From: Molossus alvarezi
Lineage: Eukaryota > Chordata > Mammalia > Chiroptera > Molossidae
Assembly (NCBI GenBank): GCA_037176705.1
Contig: CM073907.1
Location: 10,261,001-10,325,000, forward strand
DNA: 64,000 nucleotides
Reading direction: 5' to 3'
The translations under genes and the position numbers were made by a program. Under the pieces are notes generated by a model, which worked only from the letters and a program-made list of their open reading frames with translations, searched no databases and had not been told where the DNA came from. Shown here one piece after another: positions 21,051-31,450 of this stretch (positions are counted from its first letter, which is position 1; each line of letters opens with the position of its first letter).

Positions 21051-21244
21051 AAGCATGCCAGAGTCTGAGACGACAGTGGTGAAGGCTGTGCCCTGATCTG
21101 AGGATGTCCCCAGACACAGGTGACACCCAGGGTTGGAATCCAGGCTCTCCCCTAAACCAGCCTATGTACTTGTGGGTACATCCCTGAGTTACCTGAGCCC
21201 AGGTAGAATGAGCACAACTCCACTATAAGCTAGTAGTTACGGTC
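21051..21244. other. short single-copy or old-repeat stretch
   Basis: Contains a weak MIR-like string GGTTGGAATCCAGGCTCTCC (21132-21151). No other feature. Confidence 0.35.
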
Positions 21245-21440
21245 ACGTTCTATGTCCAAGCACCAAGGCTAAGTAAGTACTTTGCATGTCCAAACCCGGC
21301 TTCCCCAGCACCAGGTAGGTTGGGCACTATCACTGGTCTCATTTGCTGGTAAGAAGATTAAGGCAGAGGGAGGGATGTTGTTGGTCCAGGTCACGCAGCG
21401 TCTGGGCCCAGGGCCCGCTTGAGCAGGACTCAATGAGACC
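21245..21440 (-). repeat. MIR, antisense
   Basis: TCCAAGCACCAAGGCTAAGT, then TCATTTGCTGGTAAGAAGAT, then GGTCCAGGTCACGCAGCGTC parallel the reversed MIR (…GTGCCAGGCACTGTGCTAAG…AAACTGAGGC…AAGGTCACACAGC). Diverged. Confidence 0.65.
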
Positions 21441-22330
21441 GTCGCACAGACCATTCCGCACAGCACACCGCATGTACCAGGCGCTCACCAGATGCCAGCC
21501 AGCTCCTTCCTCCCCCTTTTAATGACGACAATCTCTGCCTAGCCACGCGGGCTGCTAGCACTTGACAAGATATTTATTTGCCTCGTGAAGAATGGAAGAA
21601 GCAATCAGCTTGCCTAGATTTTATTTTCCAACTATCTATAAATAATAAGTTAAGGAAAACTAGCCTTTCTTATTTAAAGGTCTAATTTAGATTCTTTATC
21701 AAAATGATTTAAAATGCCTTTCACTGGGAAACCATATTTCAAAGACTTTATTTATTAGACTTCTTGAAAGTGTGTTTTTAATGCACATTCTGACTTTTTG
21801 CCAAACCTCTTCTCTGAAACAGTAAAACTGGAGCAGCCCCCTCTTTAAAGAGTAACATTTATTAGATTTTTACATATTGCTACAGTACAATTTATCAAAA
21901 TAAATCTAACTGAGAATTGGCACATAAATCTTTCACTCTTCCAACATTCTTTATATCCAGAGTCTCTACCGTAACTTTCCTCTGATGAATGGTCAGGGGG
22001 GGCTCCTCGCAAAAAAGCTCGATTCCACGGGCTCAGGGCTGCTGCGGCCCCGTCTCCTCCGTCACTGCTGGGGCGCGGCGTGGGCGAGACGGGCTGCGTG
22101 TGTTTTATCTGACGCTGGTAATTAAATGCCATTACATTTTAAACCTAAACAGCTGTGGACTCTGCAAAATGTGCAGGACCCGTGAGCCAAGTCCTAAAAC
22201 CACGGTCCAACCTCTTGGGGAAATGCTGGAAAAAGTCCCCATTTTGTAGCTGTTCCTGTGGCTAGCCAGGAATTGCAGGCACATGTTGAACCCACTATGA
22301 CAGTTTGCTTCCCAAACAGCAAGCAATCTA
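21441..22330. other. single-copy stretch, AT-rich, possible conserved non-coding DNA
   Basis: No transposon recognised. 21560-22140 is AT-rich with motifs such as TATAAATAATAAGTTAAGG and GGTAATTAAATGCCATTAC, like many vertebrate enhancers, but conservation cannot be judged from one sequence. Confidence 0.4.
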
Positions 22331-22439
22331 AGATAGATAGATAATAAGTAGGTAAGTAGGTAGGTAGGTAGGTAGGTAGGTAGATGATTGATAGATAGAT
22401 AGATAACAAGTAGGTAGGTTGATAGATGATAGATAGATA

Positions 22440-22479
<40 letters not shown>

Positions 22480-22512
22480 CAAGTAGGTAGGTTGATAGAT
22501 GATAGATAGATA

Positions 22513-22558
<46 letters not shown>

Positions 22559-22604
22559 GATAGATAATAAGTAGGTAAGTAGGTAGGTAGGTAGGTAGAT
22601 GATT

Positions 22605-22641
<37 letters not shown>

Positions 22642-22674
22642 CAAGTAGGTAGGTTGATAGATGATAGATAGATA

Positions 22675-22720
<46 letters not shown>

Positions 22721-22774
22721 GATAGATAATAAGTAGGTAAGTAGGTAGGTAGGTAGGTAGGTAGGTAGATGATT

Positions 22775-22815
<41 letters not shown>

Positions 22816-22844
22816 CAAGTAGGTAGGTTGATAGATGATAGATA

Positions 22845-22890
<46 letters not shown>

Positions 22891-23020
22891 GATAGATAAT
22901 AAGTAGGCAAGTAGGTAGGTAGGTAGGTAGGTAGATGATAGATAGATAGATAGATAGATAGATTGATAGATAGATAGATAATAGATAGATAATAGATGAT
23001 GATGATGATGATAGATAAGA
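22331..23020 (+). repeat. GATA/GGTA higher-order minisatellite
   Basis: Roughly 690 bp made of GATA and GGTA tetramers organised into a longer unit. The marker AACAAGTAGGTAGGTTGATA starts at 22405, 22478, 22640 and 22814 (spacings 73, 162, 174). The marker AATAAGTAGG recurs near 22343, 22566, 22728 and 22898 (spacings 223, 162, 170). It ends in (GAT)n. All three minus-strand frames are open (up to 344 codons of Tyr/Leu/Ser/Ile) only because the repeat lacks stops. Confidence 0.95.
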
Positions 23021-25839
23021 TAGATGCATGCATGCATACATACTACATAAAACACACCCAAGAGAGGAGCCACACCCTTTTTATAACCTAACTTTAGAAG
23101 TGGCATTATCGCTTCGACCATAAGGTGTTTGTTAGAAGCAGGACAGAATCTACAGCCCATACTCAAGAGAAAGGAGATGAACTCAACTTTTTGAAGGGAG
23201 ATATGTCCAAGAATCTGTGGGCTTAAAACTTACCCTAGACCCCATGTGACTGGGTTAGCAGGAGATTCTGCCACGACTTGTCCTGGGCCAGGCTGGGAAC
23301 CACCTGCCTTCCCTCGCTGGGATACTGAGTTCACAGCTTCTCTCCACCCCCCACCCCCCAGAAACGACGACATCCGTGCTCTGGCTGCCTCTCTGGACAG
23401 AGTGAGACACTGGGAGGACACATACTCACCTCAGGTATGCTGTCATACGACTGATACGTTCAGGGTACCTTGTAAACATTATTCTCTAAAACACAGGGCA
23501 GGGACAACAGTATGTTGTCAGCAGTTGAAAATGTTTACCAGTGTTTACCTTCCCTTCATGGAGAAGGGGCTTGACATACCTGCACAGGTGTCCCAAGTTC
23601 AACATGAGCAGGGCGTGCTCACAGACACGGGCACGTCAATGTCACCACGAGTCAGTCCATCAAACAACCCGTTGAGCCCGTACAACACAGAGGCGGGCAG
23701 ACTCCGCATGTATTCACGAATCCCTCGGCCACCATGGCCAAACGCATTCTTACCCAGCGCACCAACGAGGAGGAAAGTCGAAACCTCCTCCGGCCGCAGC
23801 GGACAGGAGACATGCGTGCTCCTTCTCATTCTGTTCCACTTCTCTGCGCTTCCTCCCGGGAAGGTCAAGCGGATTCCGCATCCACTTCAACGGCTTTACA
23901 CCGCTATTTTAAAGGGCGATTAGCCAATTATGATTTTAAAGCGCACTCTTTCTTGGAGACATATCAGCGCGTAGGGGATTTTTCTCTAAGAAAGGCGGAC
24001 AGGAAGGGGGACTTTTTCTCCCACCTTGAAACTTTTCAAGTCGGTTAAAAGCAAAGAGTACACACGGGGTCCTCCTTGGCAGGGTTCGCCTGGGTCTGAT
24101 GACCACGAGCTTTCCCACGGGTGGCCACTCCGTTCACACACGATCACGTCTGGGCCTCAAACCCAGGCTTCCGTGGTCGACCTGTCAGAGACTCATTCAG
24201 GGCTGTCGTTGGACCCGCCGAGAAAGCTAATTCGGAGACACAACGCTTGGGCTGTGGGCCGAGGGAGGGTACTTTTTAAATCAGGGGTCACTGCACACAC
24301 AGATCAGGAAATGGACCTGCAAGTTAGTGTGCAGGACAGCGGGCTGATTTCGGCGACGCACCAGGCACGTCCCATTCGGTGGCTGTCCAGAGAGTCCCCT
24401 GACACCCCTTTGTCACGGGGCTGTGCACCCCGGCAGAGTGCAAGCCTTTACCCTCGTTCTACTTGTTAACTTGCCGGCTTCGAACCAGCTAAAAGGAGCC
24501 CTCAACGTATATTCTAAACAACTGAGAAAAAGGAGTCGGGCTGGAAGTGAGGCGAAGTCCTCGCTACTTGAAAGCGAAGCTGGAGCAAAAGAACCAGAAC
24601 TCGACCGACTACTTTGCATTCGGGGCTGGACGAGATTACCCATTATGTGGGAACCGCACATGAAAGGCTCCCTCCACATCAAGCCGCAGATCAAAGGCGG
24701 GCAGTGTGAGTGGGCTGCGGCCCGAGCCACACCTCCCGAACTCTGCCAGGGGAGTGAGCGTCTGCATTTTAACTGCCTCCCCTTGACATGAAACAGGGCG
24801 CGCGGCCGGCTCCCACTGAGCGGAGTCGGGTAGGTGCAGCTACAGAGGTTCCCTTCCACTTGTACCCCCTCCTCTCCCTGCTCCCTGCAAAGGATGACAG
24901 GACCCTGACTGGCTCAGGTGAATCTAATTTAAACCCTGGGCTTGGGGAGTCCCTCCCCTCGGAGCTTTGCAGGGAGGGCATCTGTCAGCGTCCCAGCGTG
25001 GGGCCGTGGCGTCTTTACGGTTTCTGTGCCCCCTCGTTCCATCCCCCCACCGCCATCTGCATGGAAACTGCCCCCAGACACTCCGACTTCCGGGACAGAG
25101 GAGAGCATGCGAGTCTCCCTGTCGTCCCACCACCCCCGTCCCCCCTCCTCCAGAGCGCCGAGGGCCAGTCCCATAATCGTCCCACAGTTGTGCTACGAGT
25201 TGATCAGGAGTCAGGAGAAGCCATTTATTCGCTCCATCACGCACTCAGCAGACAGTACGCAGGGTCTCCTCCGGGCCAGGCTCACCCAGCCACTGGCACA
25301 CCATCACCAGCGCGCCAGCCCGGTCCCTGACCTCACAGGCTCCCTCCTCTCGGGCTTTCCAGGTGGGGACCCTCTCGACCCACCAGCAACCTCCTGTGTC
25401 TGTTAGTTTCCTAGAATGGGGCCACAGCTACGTCTCTGCTGAGGGTCTCTTCTGCAGAGATACTCGAGGCCTGACGGAAGGAGGGGGCAACCCTTCGGGG
25501 TGTCCTGGACACACAGAGCACCCCTGAAATGTCAGGACGTCGTGTACCCAGCCAGACCTCTGGACCAGGGTCCAAGAGAGGCACTGCACACATCACTCAC
25601 TGGGCACCTCCAGGGACGTGCCAGCACCACCCACAACTGTGGGCATGTGGAGAGGACTCCTCAGCCAGACGCCAGCTCCGGAGGGCAGACGGCCCAGACT
25701 GTACTGGGAAGGGCCGGGTGGGGGGGGGGGGAAGCAGATAAATAATGAACGGATTCATGAATGAAGTATTTGCAGGTGACAAGGAATTGTGTTCAAATAA
25801 TAAAGACGGAAGAGGGCATCGGGCAGCCAGGCCCAGCCC
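23021..25839. other. long mostly single-copy stretch
   Basis: No gene recognised. Frames of 147-225 codons (for example 23246-23923 plus) lack recognisable domains and do not combine into an exon pattern. 24000-25400 is richer in CpG than its surroundings. A weak L2/MIR-like antisense string lies at 25218-25320 and a 12-G run at 25720-25731. Confidence 0.45.
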
Positions 25840-25915
25840 TTCAGCTCTATGGCCTCGGTGCCATCTGCAGAATGGGTACGATTCTGGGTCATCTTCAAGG
25901 TCCCTTCTCCTGCAC
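25840..25915 (+). repeat. MIR fragment
   Basis: CTCTATGGCCTCGGTGCCAT then CTGCAGAATGGGTACGATTC and TCATCTTCAAGGTCCCTTC follow the MIR 3' core variant order (CCTCAGTTTCCTCATCTGTAAAATGGG…AGGTCCCTTCCAGC). Confidence 0.65.
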
Positions 25916-26069
25916 CTAGGACACCCAGCCCAGCCTGCTCCAACAGCCCAAATCTACCTGTTCACTTTCTTTCTGCACCTGTGCGGAGCACCCCAACCTA
26001 TCCACGTGTCAGACCACGCATGCCCAGCCAGCGACTTTGAAATGGTCAGTCCCATTTGGAAAGCCCTTC

Positions 26070-26235
26070 AAAGTCACAGGTGCCACCTCCTTCACTCACA
26101 TCATCTTTATATGCACGAGGACCAGGCAGGTGCTGTTCCTGCCCTTTCGTGGAGAAGAATGTCTGAGGCTCAGGGAGCGAAATCACTGGATGAAGAGAGT
26201 ATACGCAATGAAGCTGACTTTGAACAGGGGTCCTG
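26070..26235 (-). repeat. MIR, antisense
   Basis: CTCACATCATCTTTATATGC, then TGCTGTTCCTGCCCTTTCGT, then GTCTGAGGCTCAGGGAGCGA and AAATCACTGGATG follow the reversed MIR (CTCACAACAACCC…CCCCATTTTACAGATG…GAGGCTCAGAGAGG…). Confidence 0.7.
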
Positions 26236-27060
26236 CCTCCAGATTCTATACCTGTGCCGACTGGCGCTCAGGAGACAGGCGTGAAAAGAAAGAATGAGAG
26301 AGAGAGAAGGAAGCAGGCGAGAGTCAGGGTGGTTAACAAAAGGCAGTCCACGGTGAGTGTGAGCCCCCGCCCACAGAGCGCGTGATGAAGCTGCCAGGTG
26401 ACGCCACCGTCTGGCTGAGCACCAGCGAGGAGGTCGGACGGTTCTGCCTTGACCTTGACACGGGGCCCTCTGTTGGCCCTGTGGTTGTGGCGTTTCCTCC
26501 AGCTTGTGAACCTACAAAGTACCGTGTGTGGTGGGGCCAGTTGAGAGAGACAGAGACGCCGTTGGCCAGCAAGTGGTACCGGAACCCTTAAGGACATCGC
26601 GCGGGCCAGAAGAGAATCCAGATGTGAAACAGAAGCCGCCTGTCATCGGAGCGTGACATCCTGTCCCAGCACTTCCATGAACACCAGCTGCCCAGCCCTG
26701 GGGACAGTCCGTGCAGGGGACGCTCAGAGAGGACATGACCATGCAGGGAGGCAAGGCGACCACGGCCAGCCCAGGTGCCCCCTAACCCCGGGTTTCCTTC
26801 CCACACAGAATGAACCCGAACGGAAGTCCTCAGGGTCACCAAGCCGGTTCTTCCGGTTCTCACCCTGCTCCAAGCTCAGAGACAGATGACTGCACGTCCT
26901 TCTGTACATTCACAAGCCCACAGACGCTGCCTGTGCACATTTCTTAATGAATAAAAGGCAACGCGAGAATGTGCACTGATGAAGAGCAATTCGGACTTTG
27001 GCCATGAGCTCTCCGGGAGGGGCGCAGTCTCCGGTCTGGTCCGCGTCAATCAAGTCCACC
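26236..27060. other. single-copy stretch
   Basis: No repeat or gene recognised. An AATAAA hexamer at 26949-26954 (plus) has no gene context. Confidence 0.45.
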
Positions 27061-27183
27061 TCAGTACTTCTCATAGGCCCGCCGGGCAGGCACCTTGGTT
27101 CCCAGGACCACCTCCTCAGCAGCATCCTCCTCGTCGTCGTCAATGGGACCCTCATGTCCACCTTGGGAGTTTAGTCTCACGCC
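27061..27183 (-). other. weak candidate terminal coding exon, minus strand
   Basis: On the minus strand a TCTCTGTAAAATGCAG acceptor-like site precedes 40 codons with an acidic run (DDDEEDAAEE), then VVLGTKVPARRAYEKY and a stop. I do not recognise the protein. Against it: the acceptor sits in MIR-like sequence (ATTTTACAGAGAGGGCAC on the plus strand), there is no visible partner exon, and no minus-strand poly(A) signal follows closely. Most likely chance. Confidence 0.15.
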
Positions 27184-27301
27184 CTGCATTTTACAGAGAG
27201 GGCACCTCATGGGTTCCCAAGGTCTCGGAGCTGCTCTGAGTGTGATGCGGGGCTGTGGGCTGTCTGCCCGCAAAGCCTGCGCCCTTCAAAGCTGTGTCCC
27301 A
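27184..27301. other. possible antisense MIR and unique sequence
   Basis: The plus strand from about 27185 reads ATTTTACAGAGAGGGCACCT… CCCAAGGTCTCGGAGCTGCT, similar in order to reversed MIR. Low certainty. Confidence 0.3.
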
Positions 27302-27548
27302 GCCCTGGCCGGTGTGGATCAGCGGTTAGAGCGTGAGCCCGCGGACCAGAGACACCGGGTTCGGTTTCCGCTAAGGGCCCATATCTCGGTTGCAGTTCGT
27401 CCCCGGCCCCGGTTGGGGTCATGTGGGTGGCGGCCACTCACTGTCTCTCTCTCACGTCAGTGTTTCTCTCTCTCTCTTCCTCCTCTCTCCCTCCCACTCT
27501 CTCTGAAGATGAATGCAAAAATGTCCTCGGGTGAGGATAAAAAAACAA
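27302..27548 (+). mobile_element. Ves-type bat SINE (type A)
   Basis: Head GCCCTGGCCGGTGTGGATCA, B-box GGGTTCGGTTTCC, CT-rich middle, and tail core TCCTCGGGTGAGGATAAAAA. Full length. No clear target-site duplication by eye. A second type A copy lies 220 bp downstream in the same orientation. Confidence 0.96.
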
Positions 27549-27661
27549 ACCGCATCCCAGAGTCACTGATCTGCCTGTGCTTTGGCCACATGTGGCAAAG
27601 CAGAAAATGCATGAAATAACATCATTAGGGGATATGTATACATCCTCTAACATCCCCCTCC

Positions 27662-27686
27662 CACACACACACACACACACACACAT
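27662..27686. repeat. (CA)n microsatellite
   Basis: About 12 CA units, followed by GATA-like units (27687-27712). Confidence 0.95.
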
Positions 27687-27766
27687 AGATAAAGATATAG
27701 ATAGAGATATATCTTAGTACCTCTCTTTTTCTAGTTCAACCCTCACTGATACAGAAAAGGCAAGGA

Positions 27767-28005
27767 GCCCTGGCCGGTTTGGCTCAGCGGTTAGAGCGTC
27801 AGCCTGCAGACCAGAGAGACCCGGGTTCGGTTCCCGCTAAGGGCGCGTACCTCGGTTGCAGTTTGTCCCCGGCCGCGGTTGGGGTCGTGTGGGTGGCAGC
27901 CACTCGATGTGTCTCTCTCTCTCTCTTCCTCCCTCTCTCCCTCCCGCTCTATCTGCAGGTAAATGCAAAAATGTCCCCGGGTGAGGATAAAAAAATAAAT
28001 AAATA
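27767..28005 (+). mobile_element. Ves-type bat SINE (type A)
   Basis: Head GCCCTGGCCGGTTTGGCTCA, intact B-box GGGTTCGGTTCCC, and tail core TCCCCGGGTGAGGATAAAAA with a (AAAT)n tail. A 14-bp target duplication AGAAAAGGCAAGGA (27753-27766) / AGAAAAGGCAAAGA (28006-28019) has one difference. Confidence 0.97.
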
Positions 28006-28019
28006 AGAAAAGGCAAAGA

Positions 28020-31000
28020 GATCAGACTTTGCAGGTCACAAATAACAGTAAAACCACCAACTGAGACCTGAACGCTGCCTGTCCTTCCAGGGTTCTGCAA
28101 GGGGTTTCACACGCTCTCACCGGTCCTTGCAATAAACCCAGTGCTCCCACAGTTCCCCGCAGGAGACCGTCTGAGCGGCTCCCCGGGGAGGACCAGCCAC
28201 CGAAGCCACGGCCATGGACCTCTGGGCGACTAGCCCCGGAGCCGGGGGCTGGCACCTGCCTCGTCTCGAGTCTGGCGATGGAAGGGTGTGGATGGCATGG
28301 GCAGGAACAGGCCGCACCAAGAAACGGGGTTCATGGAGCGCGAGATGAGGGGTAGGGAGAGAAAGAACGGCCCGCAGGTGCCTTGGGACACACCGAAGCT
28401 GAGACGCTGAGACACCGAGACGTGTGCAAAGGTGTGACCCTCATTCTCGGGTTCGACGCTGCACACGGATTTTGTTTCCCGAAGAACGTTGGACGGAAAA
28501 GCAGGCACCCGGGTCTGATAAAGAATCTGCCGGTGGTGAGAAGTCACGCGGAAATTTGCAAGGGAGGCACCGTTTGAAGTCTGTGAGTGGGGTGGAGAGC
28601 GAACAGAAAGGCCTCCTGGAGCTAGCAAGACCTCTGGGGTGGAGAAGGGCCTTCTGCCTGGGGGCAGCCCCGCCAGCCTGTAAACTCTGGGTAACCCGGC
28701 TGAAACCAGAAACCAGACGGGACGGGGAGCTGGAAGTCGCTCGCTGTCCAGGTGATACGGCTTATAAAGAAAGAGGCCAAGAGGCCAGGCCATGGGAAAT
28801 GAAATGGGCAGGCGGCGGGTCAAGGAGCAGGGGCGCAGTAAAAGTTGAGTGATTTCTGGTGTGATTAAGGGTTTATTTGGCGTTATCTGGAGTTAGAGGG
28901 AAATACGATAGGGGCGCCCGGTTTCCAGGCCTCCGGATCCGCCTGCCCCGCTCGATAGGAAAGAGAAAAAAAAAAAGCTCAAATCAGGTTATATGTGTTA
29001 TATGTGGAGGCTTATTTGAAACTCTTGATCTCCGTCCAGAAAATGAAAAGTCCTCTCTCACAAGCACTGTCCGAGTCACGGAAAGCAATTTGGGGACCTG
29101 TGCTGCCTAAACTCGAGGGGGACACGGAAAACAGGTGTCCCAGCCTCCACGCAAACACAGCCACTTACCGTGAAAACAGTCTCAGGTACAATTTCATAGT
29201 TTTCTAAAACCGTCATCAGAGGTGCTTAGAGACCAACCTTCTTGCTATAATTTTTTTCTTATTATAAACAGTAATTTACTTCCAATAATCACACACACAC
29301 TCCAGAATCAACACATTTCCCCCCATTTACAACACATTTTGATTGTTAATTTCATTAATGGAAGAAAGACACTAGTTGGAAAAATAAATATATGCAGAAC
29401 AATTTCATACAAAAAGGAAGAATGATATTAGCCACTTATTCAAACTGTAATAAATTTAACTGGAATCCTCCCAATTTAAAAAACAACAACAAAAAAGGCT
29501 GTAATTACCGTTTTTCAATAGATTTGCCACTTTTCTATATTCTCATATTTTTTAACAAAGTTACTCAGATGAAAAAGCCTCAACTCTGATCCTTTCGAAT
29601 TTTAGCTGTCCCTTTTCTTAGATCATTAACTAAATTTCTGAATAGCACATGCTGGGATGATAATGTCTATGCCAGCATCACTAAATAGCCACAGGTGTGT
29701 TTGTTTTTTTTAATATCACAGAAAATTTCAAACACATTTAAGTTTATTCTCCCAAACTCACTCACACATATAAGGTAACTTTAGGGACTGTCGAATCCTT
29801 TTCCCATTAGCTTCCAAAATCCAGACCTGAAACTGTTAAGTTTCATGGATTTCCAAACTCGTACGAACCAACATAGTTTTCGTCTGCAAAACAACATCAA
29901 CAAAAACCTGAGAAGAGAAACCTAAGACAGTAACAAAACTCACAGTGGAATAAAGAGAATATCCTCTGTTTCCTCCCATTCAAAGGATGGCCTCGAGGCT
30001 GAGCAAAAAAAAAACAAAACCGATACTTTAAAAAAAGTCCGAGTGCTTCTAATGCATTTGGGAGCAGGTGTCCGGGAGGCCGTACGGAACTTTGGGGTCA
30101 CTGGAAAGGGATGTCAGAGCGAAGTTATTAACTTGAAGCAGAAAATATGGCCTGAGAGTTCAGCTCCAAAAGAACTAAGGATGTCCCGGGAAATGAGTGA
30201 AATATTTTCTCTCCGAGTCACGGGGTTCTCAGGTTGGGATCCAGCATCTGGGGCTTATTATGTGTGTTTTAGGTGGCAGGTGGCGTTCGGAAACAGAGCC
30301 CTCGCGGAGCTTTTAAAATATTTTCCTGGGAAGGGTAAATAAAGGGATGCCTCGCTGCCTCCTTTCTGTGGGCTGCTGGGAATACAGAAACGTCTCAGGC
30401 CACATCAAAGCCGGCTCACGTGCAAAGACAAACATCCTCGGCGCTCACGCTCGGCCACCTCCGTGTCGCTTCCGGCACTCCAACGGGGTCCCACGCACAA
30501 CGGGTAGGGATCAGTTACCGAACCCTATTGTTCAAGTTCTGACGCTGATGCTTATCAGCCCTCCCTTTTAAGACTTGATTTTCATGAGCCTGAAAACTTT
30601 TATGGCCCAATTAGTTCCTCGGGGTAGCCACAGATGTGGAGCCAGAGAAAACAACCTCAGGTTTGGCACCGACGACAATCACGGGACGAGGAATCATTTC
30701 AACTTTTGCAAATAAGAGGAATGCCGTGCTGAGCGCCGGCCAAGTCCGCGGTCGCGTTGCCGAGACCAGAGATGATGTATGACTAATGCCTGAGTCTTTT
30801 CCCTGGCCTTATACTTTCGTTTTTTGAAACTGGTCCTGCTGTTGCCATTTGCTTCGTTTTCTGCTCCTCCTTGCATTCCGTTCAAACTGTGTTTGGTTTG
30901 ATGTGACGGGCCACCTGGAAGTCCCACCGTGCCCCATGGAATACACCTCGAAGGGTCACTCAGACCCCGGCACTGTGTTCACGTCTAAATATCTGTCCTG

Positions 31001-31363
31001 GGTCTATAACTGCAGTAGTATAAAGATGTTACATCAGCCATTCAACAACGACTCAAAGCAATTTGATTGTTTTCCTTGCAACGTGATTCTGCAAAAGACG
31101 AGAGTCTTGGGCATATAACCCAAAGGATGTTGACATACCTGTGGACCCCTGTAGCCACGGCCATTGTGTTCAAGGCAGAGGACCTTCCCAGTGCCCCGAA
31201 CATAAATAGCCCAGAGTTTTTAAAACATCACTGATGACTGACATTTTCGTCTTAATAAAAAGGTGACATTCGAAAAAGAGTTTTAAAAAATAAGCTTTTC
31301 CACATGATTGAGCAAACCCTTTTTGTGTTATTTTGCCCCATTCCTCCAGGCTATCATTTGGGG
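28020..31363. other. long single-copy stretch, possible conserved non-coding DNA
   Basis: More than 3 kb without a recognised transposon, unusual for this window. 29180-29960 and 30030-30340 are AT-rich and non-repetitive. A 197-codon minus frame (28230-28823) and other frames show no domain. No gene called. Confidence 0.45.
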
Positions 31364-31399
31364 AGAGAAGAGAGAGATAGAGATAGAGATAGAGAGAGA

Positions 31400-31450
<51 letters not shown>
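31364..31450 (+). repeat. (GA)n with GATA interruptions
   Basis: About 85 bp of GA with GATAGA interruptions in the first third. Homopurine apart from those T. The Glu/Arg/Ile frame is an artefact. Confidence 0.95.

Noticed and set aside
22331..23020. Regularly spaced repeats as a CRISPR-like array
   Set aside because: Spacers are themselves tetranucleotide repeats, and the genome is mammalian; this is a minisatellite.
22132..23166. Three long overlapping minus-strand reading frames (237-344 codons)
   Set aside because: They are translations of the GATA/GGTA array, which has no stop codon in any minus-strand phase; the products are Tyr/Leu/Ser/Ile/Thr repeats.
23246..23923. 225-codon plus-strand frame
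   Set aside because: Longest non-repeat frame, but composition is ordinary, the start lies in an arbitrary position and no family is recognisable. Cross-species synonymous/nonsynonymous analysis would settle it.
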